64,000 bases of DNA from Ignavibacteria bacterium. GTDB taxonomy: Bacteria > Bacteroidota > Ignavibacteria > Ignavibacteriales > Melioribacteraceae. The stretch lies in contig WPAE01000011.1 in NCBI GenBank assembly GCA_009773205.1, forward strand, positions 1-64,000. Reading direction: 5' to 3'. Positions 56,901 through 64,000 of this stretch are shown here, one piece after another. Position numbers and translations under genes: made by a program. A model generated the notes under the pieces. That model saw nothing but the letters and a program-made list of their open reading frames with translations. It was not told the origin of the DNA and ran no database searches. How positions within the stretch are numbered: the stretch's first letter is position 1; every line of letters starts with the position of its first letter.

Positions 56901-57049
56901 TGGAAGGAATTGAAGAGCCAATAAAAATGTTATCAAAAATTAAAACCAATATTCCCGATGAGTTCTTTAAGGAACATATTAGCCATTCATCCGCAGATAT
57001 TTATGGTCCAAGAGAAGTAATTTTATCTGAGTATTTAATAGGAAATTAG
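53888..57049 (+). CDS. PLD-nuclease/SNF2-type helicase of a defence system
   Basis: A 1053-residue protein. The N-terminal phospholipase-D-type nuclease domain has His127, Lys129 and GSSN at 148-151 (DLHAKVYII ... TGSSNFSES). The helicase core shows Walker A VGLGKT (271-276), DEAH (343-346), SATPLNN and motif VI QRVGRVNRVD. Both nuclease and motor are in one chain, as in R subunits of ATP-dependent restriction systems (compare NgoAVII/CglI, where PLD nuclease and helicase cooperate). The next two genes are a NYN protein directly abutting and an Eco57I-like methyltransferase. Its start is ATG at 53888, shared with the repeat. System name not assigned. Confidence 0.9.
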   Translation: MEQKLDLTFFTNEQTLDTTKHFDILVGYFRTSGFFRLYKSFESIEKIRILVGLNTDKETFEIIEDSKQTSIDFETHQNTRLSFSSEVISELEKSEDSFDVEIGVKKFIEFLQSGKLEIRAYPSKDLHAKVYIIRFAENDRDYGRVITGSSNFSESGLVANREFNVELKNSSDVKYALNQFEELWRDGVDISKEYIDTVDTKTWLNDVITPHELYLKFLYEYFKEKISVDKESLSKKYIPLNFMELEYQNEAVKDAKTKLEAYGGVFISDVVGLGKTFISALLANELDGYTLVIAPPVLLDEENPGSWPNVFSDFKIAADYESTGKLENILKQGVEKYKNVIIDEAHRFRSESNITYEQLAQICRGKRVILVSATPLNNTPSDILSQLKLFQSSRNSTIPNVKNLESFFKFLENRLKGLDRLTNKDEYLFIVRDNAKQIRDKVLKYLMVRRTRKEVTRYFYEDMIKQGLKFPDVEDPTPVLYQFDEKIDHAFDYTIKALTNPAFNYSRYSPLLYLLDDKGLSQIQKLSQENLKSLMKILIIKRLESSFYAFKNTLNNFIRSYEAFIKAFDDGSVYISKKYINKIFDYLEDEDYNSIDRLIEEDRAVKYDASLFSEDLRKKLVSDLATLKQIQALWIVIDTDPKLDEMINLLKTETILKDSKLIIFTESKDTANYLENELQKVFGTTVLAYTGNSKAGIKEKIIENFDAKVRKQKNDIKILVSTEVLSEGVNLHQSNIVINYDIPWNPTRLIQRVGRVNRVDTKFSKIFTYNFFPTVKSNDFIKLKEAAEAKIHAFIEMLGNDARLLTEGEEIKSHDIFQRLTSKNTITGEDEEVESELKYLEIIRNIRDKDVELFSKIKHLPKKARTAKKYSLTNNSIITYFRKGKLNKYFITNNNETKELDFVETAKILDSKFDTKREKIEREFYNFLEKNKEAFKESLLENDLEPSSKGGKDNATKILRILKSKQIKNYQGFTDDDDLYIQNVIKLLQEGALPKQTTKTLANALEGIEEPIKMLSKIKTNIPDEFFKEHISHSSADIYGPREVILSEYLIGN

Positions 57050-57544
57050 ATGCTTAAAAAAGAAAATAACTTTGCATTTATTGATGGTCAAAATCTCAAT
57101 CTCGGTATTAAAGGTTCGGGTTGGCTTTTGGATCTTAAAAAATTTCGAGTTTACCTGCGTGAAAAATACAGCGTTCAAAAAGCATATTATTTTATCGGAT
57201 ATGTTCCCGGTAATTCTGATTTATATTCTTCCCTTCAGCAATATGGATATATTTTAATATTCAAACCGACATTTAAAAACAGTGCCGGTATAATTAAAGG
57301 TAATTGCGATGCCGAACTCGTTCTACAAACGATGATAGATTTTAACCATTATGAAAGAGCTGTTATAGTTTCTGGAGACGGTGATTTTAGCTGCTTGATA
57401 AAATACTTGAAAGAAAAGGATAAACTAAAAACTGTTCTTGTACCGGATAAGAATAAATATTCTTCGCTTTTAATAAAAGCGTCAAATAATATTGCATTTA
57501 TGAATGATTTGAGAAATAAACTGGAGTTCAATGCTGAAAAATGA
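57050..57544 (+). CDS. NYN-domain (PIN-like) nuclease-fold protein
   Basis: The 164-residue product has the NYN/LabA pattern: FAFIDGQNLNLGIKG, KGNCDAELVLQTM and VIVSGDGDF, the acidic metal-binding residues. NYN proteins are often RNases. Its ATG abuts the helicase stop (TAGATG), so it is co-translated. It occupies the slot that holds DUF3800 in the deleted module copy. Confidence 0.88.
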   Translation: MLKKENNFAFIDGQNLNLGIKGSGWLLDLKKFRVYLREKYSVQKAYYFIGYVPGNSDLYSSLQQYGYILIFKPTFKNSAGIIKGNCDAELVLQTMIDFNHYERAVIVSGDGDFSCLIKYLKEKDKLKTVLVPDKNKYSSLLIKASNNIAFMNDLRNKLEFNAEK

Positions 57545-57549
57545 AAAAA

Positions 57550-57580
57550 CCCTTTAAGGACGGAACCTCAAAGGGCGTTT
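57550..57580 (+). terminator. Terminator before the methyltransferase gene
   Basis: CCCTTTAAGG (57550-57559) / CCTCAAAGGG (57566-57575), then CGTTTTC. The methyltransferase gene therefore probably has its own promoter in the 60 bp that follow. Confidence 0.7.
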
Positions 57581-57637
57581 TCTATCGTGATTCTACATAC
57601 AAAAATAACTCTTTCACACTAAAAGTCAATATTTTTT

Positions 57638-60600
57638 ATGAATAAACAAGAAGCCAAAAACCTAATTGTCAACACCTTTGAAAAACCATTCAATGAAGTT
57701 CAGTTCACTTACTTCATCAAAAACCTTCTTAATGATCTTGATGAGTCTAAACGCAAAGAATATCGTGGTCAATATGTGCCGGATTCATTCAGCGATGCAG
57801 TAAAACATTACAAACGTATCGGTCAGTATAAAGATTCTAAAAACAATGTTATTGATGTTTTAATTGTTAATCTCCATCGCGGTACATCTTTAGAAAGGGC
57901 AAGATCATTACAGCGCAATTTTATCGCCCGCTATCTTAAACAACGCACTCACGATGCTGCTCTTGTAGCATACTATACGGATGGCAATAATGATTGGCGT
58001 TTCTCTCTTGTTAAAATGGATATAAATCTAAATGATAAGAAGATTGAAACAGATTTTAGCCCCGCTCGTAGATACTCATTTCTTGTCGGCGCTAATGAAG
58101 GGAGCCACACAGCCCAAAATCAATTTGTAAAACTATTAACTGAAAAAGAAGTAAATCCAACTCTCGATAATATTGAAGATACGTTTAATATAGAAACTGT
58201 TACTAAAGAATTTTTCTTGAAGTATCGCGAATTATTTATTCATATTAAACAATCTCTTGATAAGGTAATTAAAAACGATTCAACAATTGAATTAGAGTTT
58301 AAGTCCAAAGAAATTAACTCAGTTGATTTCGCTAAAAAATTACTTGGGCAAATTGTATTTCTTTACTTCTTACAAAAAAAAGGTTGGTTTGGGGTAGAGA
58401 AAAATTCCAAATGGGGTTCTGGTTCAAAAAAATTCTTACGTGAGATTTATGAGAAGAAACATGGTAGTTATAATAACTTCTTCAATGATATTTTAGAACC
58501 ATTATTTTACGAAGCTTTAAGAAATGATAGAACACATGACGACCACTATTACAGCCGTTTCAATTGTAAAATCCCTTTCTTAAACGGCGGGCTTTTCGAT
58601 CCTATCGGCAATTATGATTGGTCTAAGACTGATATTATTCTACCAAACGATATATTTTCAAATACTCTACAAACCAAAGAAGGAGATACTGGCGATGGAA
58701 TACTTGATGTATTTGATCGCTATAATTTTACTGTAATTGAAGATGAACCGCTTGAAAAAGAAGTTGCTATTGACCCCGAACTTCTTGGTAAAACTTACGA
58801 AAAATTTAATGCCATCCGTCCAGATAACTTTGATGAATATCTAAAAATTCTCAAGAGTGGAAACAAAGGTGAGGAAAGTAAGTTTAACAAACAGTATGGC
58901 GTGTTTTATACTCCGCGAGAAATTGTTCACTATATGTGTCAGCAGAGTTTAATTAATTATCTAACAACTGGTCTTGACGGAAAAGTAAGTAAAGAATCAA
59001 TCGAGTTTCTAATACTCGAAGGTGAAAAGTTTATTGAACATCTTAGAACTGCCAAAGAGAAAAATGAAAACAATGAAGATTACACCGGTAAGTATAAAGA
59101 GAGCAATCATTTTTTAGAACTAAAAGAATATGCAAACGAAATAGATAATTTATTTACTAACTTAAAAATGTGCGATCCAGCAGTTGGCTCTGGTGCTTTT
59201 CCTGTAGGCATGATGACTGAAATTGTGAAAGCAAGAATGTTTCTTATTCTTACAAACTGTTTGGATGAAACATACATTAATCCGCATAACCAAAAAGTAA
59301 AACGTAACCCATATAATTTCAAAAGAGATTGCATTGAAAATTCCCTTTACGGCGTTGATATTGATTCCGGTGCAGTAGAAATTGCCAAACTCCGTCTCTG
59401 GCTCTCACTCGTTGTTGATGAAGATAATTTTGAAGAGATTAGACCATTACCAAATCTTGATTACAAAATCGTTTGCGGTAATTCTTTAATTGGTGTAAAA
59501 AAAGATTTATTAAACGCACATTTTTTTGATGAACTTGAAAAACTAAAACTACTTCACTTTAACGAAACCAATCCAACAAAAAAACAAAATCATAAGCGTC
59601 AGATTGATGAATTAATTCTTAAACTCTCAAACGGGCATAAAGACTTTGATTTTGAAGTTTACTTTTCTGAAGTATTTCATCAGAAGGGTGGATTTGATAT
59701 ACTCATTGCTAATCCACCTTATGTTAATATTTCTAATTTATCTAAAATACAACGCGAGCTATATAAAGAAATTTACACTGTTACAAAAAATAAAGTTGAT
59801 TTGTATGCTTATTTTATTGAGCGTGGAAATCATATTTTAAAAAAAGTTGGAATTTTAACATATATCGTCCCACATACTTGGAAGGCTACTACAAGTTTCT
59901 CAATTCTCCGCGCATTAATCTTTAAGAATTTTGAACTAAAAGTTATTTCAGAATTGAATTACGGTGCATTTGAAGCTACAGTCAAACCAGTTGTAATAAT
60001 TCTAAAAAAACATAAAGTGCAAGACTATCATATATCAGTACTTGATTCCTCTTTTGAGCCAATCAATTATGTCCATATTAAAGAAGTTCTCCAAAATGAT
60101 GATTTTACTTTTGATACTCTTTCTACTACCACAGAAAAGTTACTTTTTAAAAAAATTGAAAATGATACAATTCCACTAAAAAATATTTGCAAGTTTACTC
60201 GCGGAATTAAAACAAGCAATGATGAGAAATTCATTAAAAGAGATGTAATTGATAGCAATTGTAAAAAGGTAATAAGGGGTAGGAATATTAAGAAATATTA
60301 TTATTGCTGGGATGGCGAATATGTATGGTATCGTCCAGATAAAATGAAAGAAAAAGTCGGTAGTCTCCCCCACAATAAGAAATTGTTTGAGGTTCCAGAA
60401 AAATTGATACTTCAAAGAATAAGTAAGGGTCTAGCTGGTAGCTTTGATAATGAAAGAATTTATGCTCTTGATACTTGTTTAGTTAGTGATACTAAAACTT
60501 TAAATAACAAGTATTCACTTAAGTTTATTTTAGGTCTTATAAATTCTCGCTTATTAAATTTTTGGTATTATAAAAAATTTGCTCTACCAACAGTCTCTGG

Positions 60601-60850
60601 ATACGAACTACATCAATTACCAATAAAAATAGTTCACGATGAAATCCAGCAAATAATTATATCGTTAGTCAACAAAATCTTAACTGTTAAGCAACAAAAT
60701 CCTCAAACGGATACAAAGCAGTTAGAAAACCAAATAGACATAATGGTTTACAAACTTTACAACCTCACCTACGAAGAAGTTGAGATTATTGATCCACAAA
60801 TTGGCAACATTATCAACAAAACAGACTATATGAAATTTGAGATACAATAA
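57638..60850 (+). CDS. Eco57I-like DNA adenine methyltransferase with TaqI-like specificity domain
   Basis: A 1070-residue enzyme. The N-terminal 350 residues have the ALVAYYTD ... DWRFSLVKMD pattern of helicase-associated Eco57I-type proteins; I see no clear PD-(D/E)xK nuclease. SAM motif I is CDPAVGSGAFPVGMM (Asp513) and catalytic motif IV NPPY begins at Asn692. A TaqI-like target-recognition domain covers about 850-1020. It would mark self DNA while the PLD-helicase cuts unmarked DNA. Four extra copies or fragments of its start and end occur nearby. A type IIG enzyme is the alternative. Confidence 0.9.
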   Translation: MNKQEAKNLIVNTFEKPFNEVQFTYFIKNLLNDLDESKRKEYRGQYVPDSFSDAVKHYKRIGQYKDSKNNVIDVLIVNLHRGTSLERARSLQRNFIARYLKQRTHDAALVAYYTDGNNDWRFSLVKMDINLNDKKIETDFSPARRYSFLVGANEGSHTAQNQFVKLLTEKEVNPTLDNIEDTFNIETVTKEFFLKYRELFIHIKQSLDKVIKNDSTIELEFKSKEINSVDFAKKLLGQIVFLYFLQKKGWFGVEKNSKWGSGSKKFLREIYEKKHGSYNNFFNDILEPLFYEALRNDRTHDDHYYSRFNCKIPFLNGGLFDPIGNYDWSKTDIILPNDIFSNTLQTKEGDTGDGILDVFDRYNFTVIEDEPLEKEVAIDPELLGKTYEKFNAIRPDNFDEYLKILKSGNKGEESKFNKQYGVFYTPREIVHYMCQQSLINYLTTGLDGKVSKESIEFLILEGEKFIEHLRTAKEKNENNEDYTGKYKESNHFLELKEYANEIDNLFTNLKMCDPAVGSGAFPVGMMTEIVKARMFLILTNCLDETYINPHNQKVKRNPYNFKRDCIENSLYGVDIDSGAVEIAKLRLWLSLVVDEDNFEEIRPLPNLDYKIVCGNSLIGVKKDLLNAHFFDELEKLKLLHFNETNPTKKQNHKRQIDELILKLSNGHKDFDFEVYFSEVFHQKGGFDILIANPPYVNISNLSKIQRELYKEIYTVTKNKVDLYAYFIERGNHILKKVGILTYIVPHTWKATTSFSILRALIFKNFELKVISELNYGAFEATVKPVVIILKKHKVQDYHISVLDSSFEPINYVHIKEVLQNDDFTFDTLSTTTEKLLFKKIENDTIPLKNICKFTRGIKTSNDEKFIKRDVIDSNCKKVIRGRNIKKYYYCWDGEYVWYRPDKMKEKVGSLPHNKKLFEVPEKLILQRISKGLAGSFDNERIYALDTCLVSDTKTLNNKYSLKFILGLINSRLLNFWYYKKFALPTVSGYELHQLPIKIVHDEIQQIIISLVNKILTVKQQNPQTDTKQLENQIDIMVYKLYNLTYEEVEIIDPQIGNIINKTDYMKFEIQ

Positions 60851-60865
60851 AATAAATAAATCGAA

Positions 60866-60968
60866 ATCCCGCTTTCGCGGGATGAAGATTATAGACCCAA
60901 ACATAGAGCAGATAATAAGTAAAGAAGAATATGAGTCTAACACCAAGAATATCATAGAAATTCTTTAA
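60866..60968 (+). pseudogene. Methyltransferase tail remnant 2, preceded by a small palindrome
   Basis: The palindrome ATCCCGC/GCGGGAT (60866-60883) is directly followed by a frame encoding IIDPNIEQIISKEEYES and ending TAA at 60968. The start matches the intact methyltransferase tail (VEIIDPQIGNIIN) but the end differs, so it derives from a sibling gene. It lies right before the HipA-like gene. Confidence 0.8.
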
Positions 60969-60972
60969 GCTT

Positions 60973-61788
60973 ATGGTAATTAAACGAGTAAAGACAGAAA
61001 TATTTCAACAAGAATATGAGACGCGCGGCAGTTATCCAAGTCTCTTTGATTGCAGCGATGGAAATCGATATGTTGTAAAGCATTCTCAACAAGAAAGAAA
61101 TTACAGACATTTGATAAATGAATTCGTTGCTTCACAACTTTCACAGCTGGTAAATATTTCAACACCGGAACCGGCATTTATAGAAATAAAACAAAATATC
61201 TTACCAAACGACTATAAATATTCTTCCGGCAAGCCCTCAGGATTAGGATTTGGTTCGCAATTTTTATTTGGAACTGTTAAGTCGGTTACTAATGTTGAAT
61301 TTATTATTAACTTGACTAAGCACAAGAATGACGAAATAGTAGAGGATTTGATAAAAATATGTGCTTTTGATATTTGGCTTAGAAATGCAGATCGTGTTAT
61401 TAATAATCCTAATTTACTGGTTCAAGAAGTTGGAAAGAGAATAAGATTGTTTGCGATAGATCATTCGAGTATATTTTCAGAGCTAAATTATCTCGTTATT
61501 GAAAAAGAAATAGATGAACTTCCTTCGGTTGGTGAAAATTTAATTGATGGAGAGCTTTTTTCGCATCTTTATTATAGGTATGGTTTATTCTTTGGTAAAG
61601 TAAAGAAGGAGATCTGTAGAGCTATTTTGAATGTATCTGAAATGGATATTGAGAATATTATTGATAATATCCCTATCGAATGGAAAATAAGTATCGAGGA
61701 AAAGAAAGCTATTTCTAATTTTATTAATAAAAGAAAATCTACTGTAGAAAGTCAGTTTGAATTTTTGTTAAATGAGATAGGATTGTAA
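60973..61788 (+). CDS. HipA-like kinase-family protein
   Basis: The 271-residue HipA/PI3-4-kinase-like fold has a nucleotide-binding Lys region (NRYVVKHSQQERN), the catalytic loop FDIWLRNADRVINNPNLLV and the metal site LFAIDHSSIF. There is no HipB antitoxin next to it. Instead the DUF3037 gene follows by one base, a pair recurrent in other genomes. It might phosphorylate a translation or defence target. It is bracketed by methyltransferase tail remnants. Confidence 0.82.
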   Translation: MVIKRVKTEIFQQEYETRGSYPSLFDCSDGNRYVVKHSQQERNYRHLINEFVASQLSQLVNISTPEPAFIEIKQNILPNDYKYSSGKPSGLGFGSQFLFGTVKSVTNVEFIINLTKHKNDEIVEDLIKICAFDIWLRNADRVINNPNLLVQEVGKRIRLFAIDHSSIFSELNYLVIEKEIDELPSVGENLIDGELFSHLYYRYGLFFGKVKKEICRAILNVSEMDIENIIDNIPIEWKISIEEKKAISNFINKRKSTVESQFEFLLNEIGL

Positions 61789-61789
61789 T

Positions 61790-62653
61790 ATGAAAAACTA
61801 TCTGTCAATCGTAAAATATTATCCTGATACTAATCGTGATGAGGGGTTTGGTATAGGTTTAATTCTAATTTCGGAAGAAACTAACCAATCCATTGCTAGA
61901 ATTTCATCTGAGCGTCTAAGAAGAATTAATTCTGCATATGGTATTAAAAAGTCTGCGCTCATAGAGTTTGCCATGGATGAAATAGCTAAAAAATCATACG
62001 ACAAAAAAACTTTGGATTACAATGCGGTTTATGAAAACGGCAATATACGATATTCTAAACCTCAGATAATCGATAGTGCCGATCTATTAAAAAAATTTAA
62101 TGAGCTCTATCTGAAGTTCGTGGCAGATTATTACGAAGAGGGTTTTGAAACAACTTCTACACTCAAAAAGGAAATCCCGGAACGGTTGGGAGGAAAATTA
62201 AGAAGGAAGCTACAGTCAAATATCCTTACTAAAGAACGGCTAAATATTGGTTATGATTTCAGAGATAACTCTATAGGTAATTTTCTTATCGGAAGTTCTA
62301 AAATTGATTTTATCGGTGGTAATGGTGTCGTATACGCCGGTGAGATTATAAATCTTGATTTGAATGAAGAAACTCTTCAAAGAAATCTTTTTAAAATTAT
62401 TACTTTGTTCGAAGCTCTGGAAAAAACATATCCCAAGCGTTTCTCTCAGAGCGAATGTAAAATGCTCGTTCTGACAGAACAAGCTTTAAATCCTGAAAAA
62501 GAAATTTACATGGACAAACTGAATACATGGAATAAAAAAGCCGGCTATGATTTAGTTATTAAACAAAGCTTAGACGATTTTCAAAATAATATTGAAAACG
62601 ATGTTCAAGAAAAAAATATCGTTCGATATGATGAATGGATTAAGACAGTATAA
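61790..62653 (+). CDS. DUF3037 family protein
   Basis: The 287-residue product opens LSIVKYYPDTNRDEGFGIGLIL, the DUF3037 pattern, with a conserved region to about residue 110. The remaining C-terminal part is helical. Function unknown. It forms a two-gene unit with the HipA-like kinase (stop-to-start gap one base), suggesting a kinase-partner pair. Confidence 0.75.
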   Translation: MKNYLSIVKYYPDTNRDEGFGIGLILISEETNQSIARISSERLRRINSAYGIKKSALIEFAMDEIAKKSYDKKTLDYNAVYENGNIRYSKPQIIDSADLLKKFNELYLKFVADYYEEGFETTSTLKKEIPERLGGKLRRKLQSNILTKERLNIGYDFRDNSIGNFLIGSSKIDFIGGNGVVYAGEIINLDLNEETLQRNLFKIITLFEALEKTYPKRFSQSECKMLVLTEQALNPEKEIYMDKLNTWNKKAGYDLVIKQSLDDFQNNIENDVQEKNIVRYDEWIKTV

Positions 62654-62685
62654 ATTTCATAGTGCCCTCCAAAAGCGGTTAAAGC

Positions 62686-62820
62686 ACCACCGCACTCGAA
62701 AACGAACTGGACATAATAGTTTACAAACTCTACAACCTCACCTACGAAGAAGTTGAGATTATAGACCCGGGAATAGAAAAGATTTTCAGCCAAGAAGAGT
62801 ATCGGAGATTTTCCTTATGA
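62686..62820 (+). pseudogene. Methyltransferase tail remnant 3
   Basis: It encodes LENELDIIVYKLYNLTYEEV then EIIDPGIEKIFSQEEYRRFSL and TGA. It is about 45 codons matching the end of the intact methyltransferase (QIDIMVYKLYNLTYEEVEII) but with a different last 20 residues. Its TGA overlaps the next gene as ATGA, an operon-type join kept from the donor system. Confidence 0.9.
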
Positions 62821-63500
62821 ACTTAGATTTTTCAAATCATCTTGTTGATTTCGCTTGTTGGTTTTTGGTAATGTTCAAAGAAAACCACGAAGTCATTAAT
62901 GCAATTATTCTCTTTTCAACATTAATTGCTATAATTATTTATACAAGAGAAACATTCCTATTGCGTAAAAGAAGTGAAGAAAACGTGAACCTTCTAAAAG
63001 AACAATTAGAATTAGAGATACAAAAAAATGAACCAAACGTTATTGCTTACTTTGACTCTGGAAATTCAATAAGAAAAATATTATTAATTCTTAGCAACGA
63101 AGGAGGAGGCATTGCAAATGAAGTTAAGGCAAAAATTGAACCGCAATTATTATTTACTGAAGCCAACTTTGAAAAGTATTTTTATAAAAATGCACTTTTT
63201 AACCAAGGCATCACCATTGCACCAAGCAGCAAGTATGTAATATATGTTAGCTTTATTGATGGAGAATTGAGAAAGATGTTTGATGAAGGTAAGTTGCAAA
63301 CAGAATATACAATTAGAATACAATACAAGAATTCAAGTGGCAATTCAATTACAAGAACAATTGAACAATCAATCGCTCAATTCTTTTATAGGATTGATCC
63401 TGAGGGTGAGACACCGATTGAGAAACAATTGAAAGAAATTAATACAAAGCTGAGTGGTATTACCTCGGCAATAAATGGAACAAAAAAATCGGATGAGTAA
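62817..63500 (+). CDS. Single-span membrane protein of unknown function
   Basis: The 227-residue product has one membrane segment at about 25-42 (VINAIILFSTLIAIIIY), a coiled stretch (48-70) and a C-terminal beta-rich soluble domain. No recognised motif. The position just after a methyltransferase tail suggests an accessory of the defence system, maybe a membrane effector or sensor. The ATG overlaps the remnant TGA. Confidence 0.6.
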   Translation: MNLDFSNHLVDFACWFLVMFKENHEVINAIILFSTLIAIIIYTRETFLLRKRSEENVNLLKEQLELEIQKNEPNVIAYFDSGNSIRKILLILSNEGGGIANEVKAKIEPQLLFTEANFEKYFYKNALFNQGITIAPSSKYVIYVSFIDGELRKMFDEGKLQTEYTIRIQYKNSSGNSITRTIEQSIAQFFYRIDPEGETPIEKQLKEINTKLSGITSAINGTKKSDE

Positions 63501-63507
63501 ATATATA

Positions 63508-63623
63508 GTTTACAATCCGCCTTGGCGGACTACAGCCTTAACCAGGAAGAAGTTGAGGTTGTTGATCCACAAATTGGCAACATCATAAGCAAAATTGACT
63601 ATGATAAATATCAGATACAATAA
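63508..63623 (+). pseudogene. Methyltransferase tail remnant 4, with embedded palindrome
   Basis: After the palindrome TCCGCC/GGCGGA (63516-63529), the frame encodes LNQEEVEVVDPQIGNIISK and ends at TAA 63621-63623. It closely matches the intact tail (EEVEIIDPQIGNIINK). It is the outer edge of the island before menA. Confidence 0.85.
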
Positions 63624-63708
63624 AACAAACAACCCCCAAGAAGGTAGAGTAATTCATTCTTAGGGTGTATATCATGAGAAACACTATTATATAAAAGGAT
63701 TATGAACA

Positions 63709-64000
63709 TTGACTAATACCACTACAACCAATTCAATCACAAAATTTGATGCTTGGATGATGGCCGCAAGACCAAGAACTTTGCCCGCAGCACTCGTTCC
63801 GGTTTTGGTTGGAAGCTCGATTGCAGTTCAAGATGGAAAGTTTAAACCGCTTGCTGCAATTATTGCCCTAATATGCGCTCTGCTTATTCAAATAGGAACA
63901 AACTTTGTTAATGATCTTTACGATTTTCTTCACGGCACAGACAAGAAAGACCGTGTGGGTCCAAAGAGAGTTGTAACTGCAGGGTTAATTTCTATTACCG
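63709..64000 (+). CDS. menA: 1,4-dihydroxy-2-naphthoate polyprenyltransferase (MenA), partial
   Basis: The TTG start at 63709 has AAAAGGA upstream. The visible 97 codons include the family front MMAARPRTLPAALVPVLVG and the prenyl-diphosphate-binding region NFVNDLYDFLHGTD (aspartate-rich). It prenylates DHNA in the inner membrane. It is truncated by the window end. It should have followed menB before the island inserted. Confidence 0.92.
   Translation, partial: MTNTTTTNSITKFDAWMMAARPRTLPAALVPVLVGSSIAVQDGKFKPLAAIIALICALLIQIGTNFVNDLYDFLHGTDKKDRVGPKRVVTAGLISIT

Noticed and set aside
1-64000. tRNA or rRNA genes
   Set aside because: I scanned the gaps for cloverleaf signatures and rRNA-like stretches and saw none I could support; a covariance search would be decisive.

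Overview
The window looks like a chromosomal segment from an AT-rich member of the Bacteroidota/Chlorobiota lineage, most likely an Ignavibacteria-type organism. The signs are secreted proteins ending in a type IX secretion (T9SS) sorting domain with the YPNPFNP signature, a TonB/outer-membrane receptor, a menaquinone pathway, many TTG/GTG starts, and frequent small GC-rich palindromes scattered in AT-rich DNA. This is inferred from protein style; no 16S or other marker is present.

Layout. 1-16 kb: a T9SS-style propeller gene cut by an IS21-like end, a secreted subtilase, serA plus a YpdA-like flavoprotein, HU, an outer-membrane receptor, a secreted GH13 amylase and an ABC exporter. 16.0-19.4 kb: a decayed mobile region with an integrase stub, a restriction-modification pair whose nuclease gene has a nonsense codon, and an MntA/HepT pair whose toxin is frameshifted. 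19.4-25.6 kb: a complete argCJBRGH operon with tandem ARG boxes. 25.8-39.2 kb: mostly housekeeping and accessory single genes (PHP phosphoesterase, PpnP, rubrerythrin, a class D beta-lactamase in an operon with a membrane protein and a MOSC protein, isoaspartyl peptidase). 39.2-42.1 kb: two RelE-type toxin modules, each bracketed by diverged direct repeats, plus an orphan T9SS tail. 42.1-47.3 kb: purM, a TatD/radical-SAM fusion, dacB, prmA and marR.

47.4-64 kb: a menaquinone operon (menF-menD-menH-menB ... menA) split between menB and menA by an approximately 11-kb defence island. Its core is a PLD-nuclease/SNF2-type helicase, a NYN-domain protein and an Eco57I-like DNA methyltransferase. Accessory genes (DUF3800, an unknown 163-aa protein, a HipA-like kinase plus DUF3037 pair, and a one-TM protein) sit in slots bounded by duplicated scraps of menB, helicase and methyltransferase sequence. 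I see two menB ends, two helicase starts, two helicase ends, two methyltransferase starts and four methyltransferase ends. This reads as a record of repeated module exchange between sibling versions of one defence system and is the most unusual structure in the window.

A second theme is small palindromic or MITE-like elements that have inserted inside coding sequence. They lie in loops of T9SS sorting domains and form the C-terminus of MenD.
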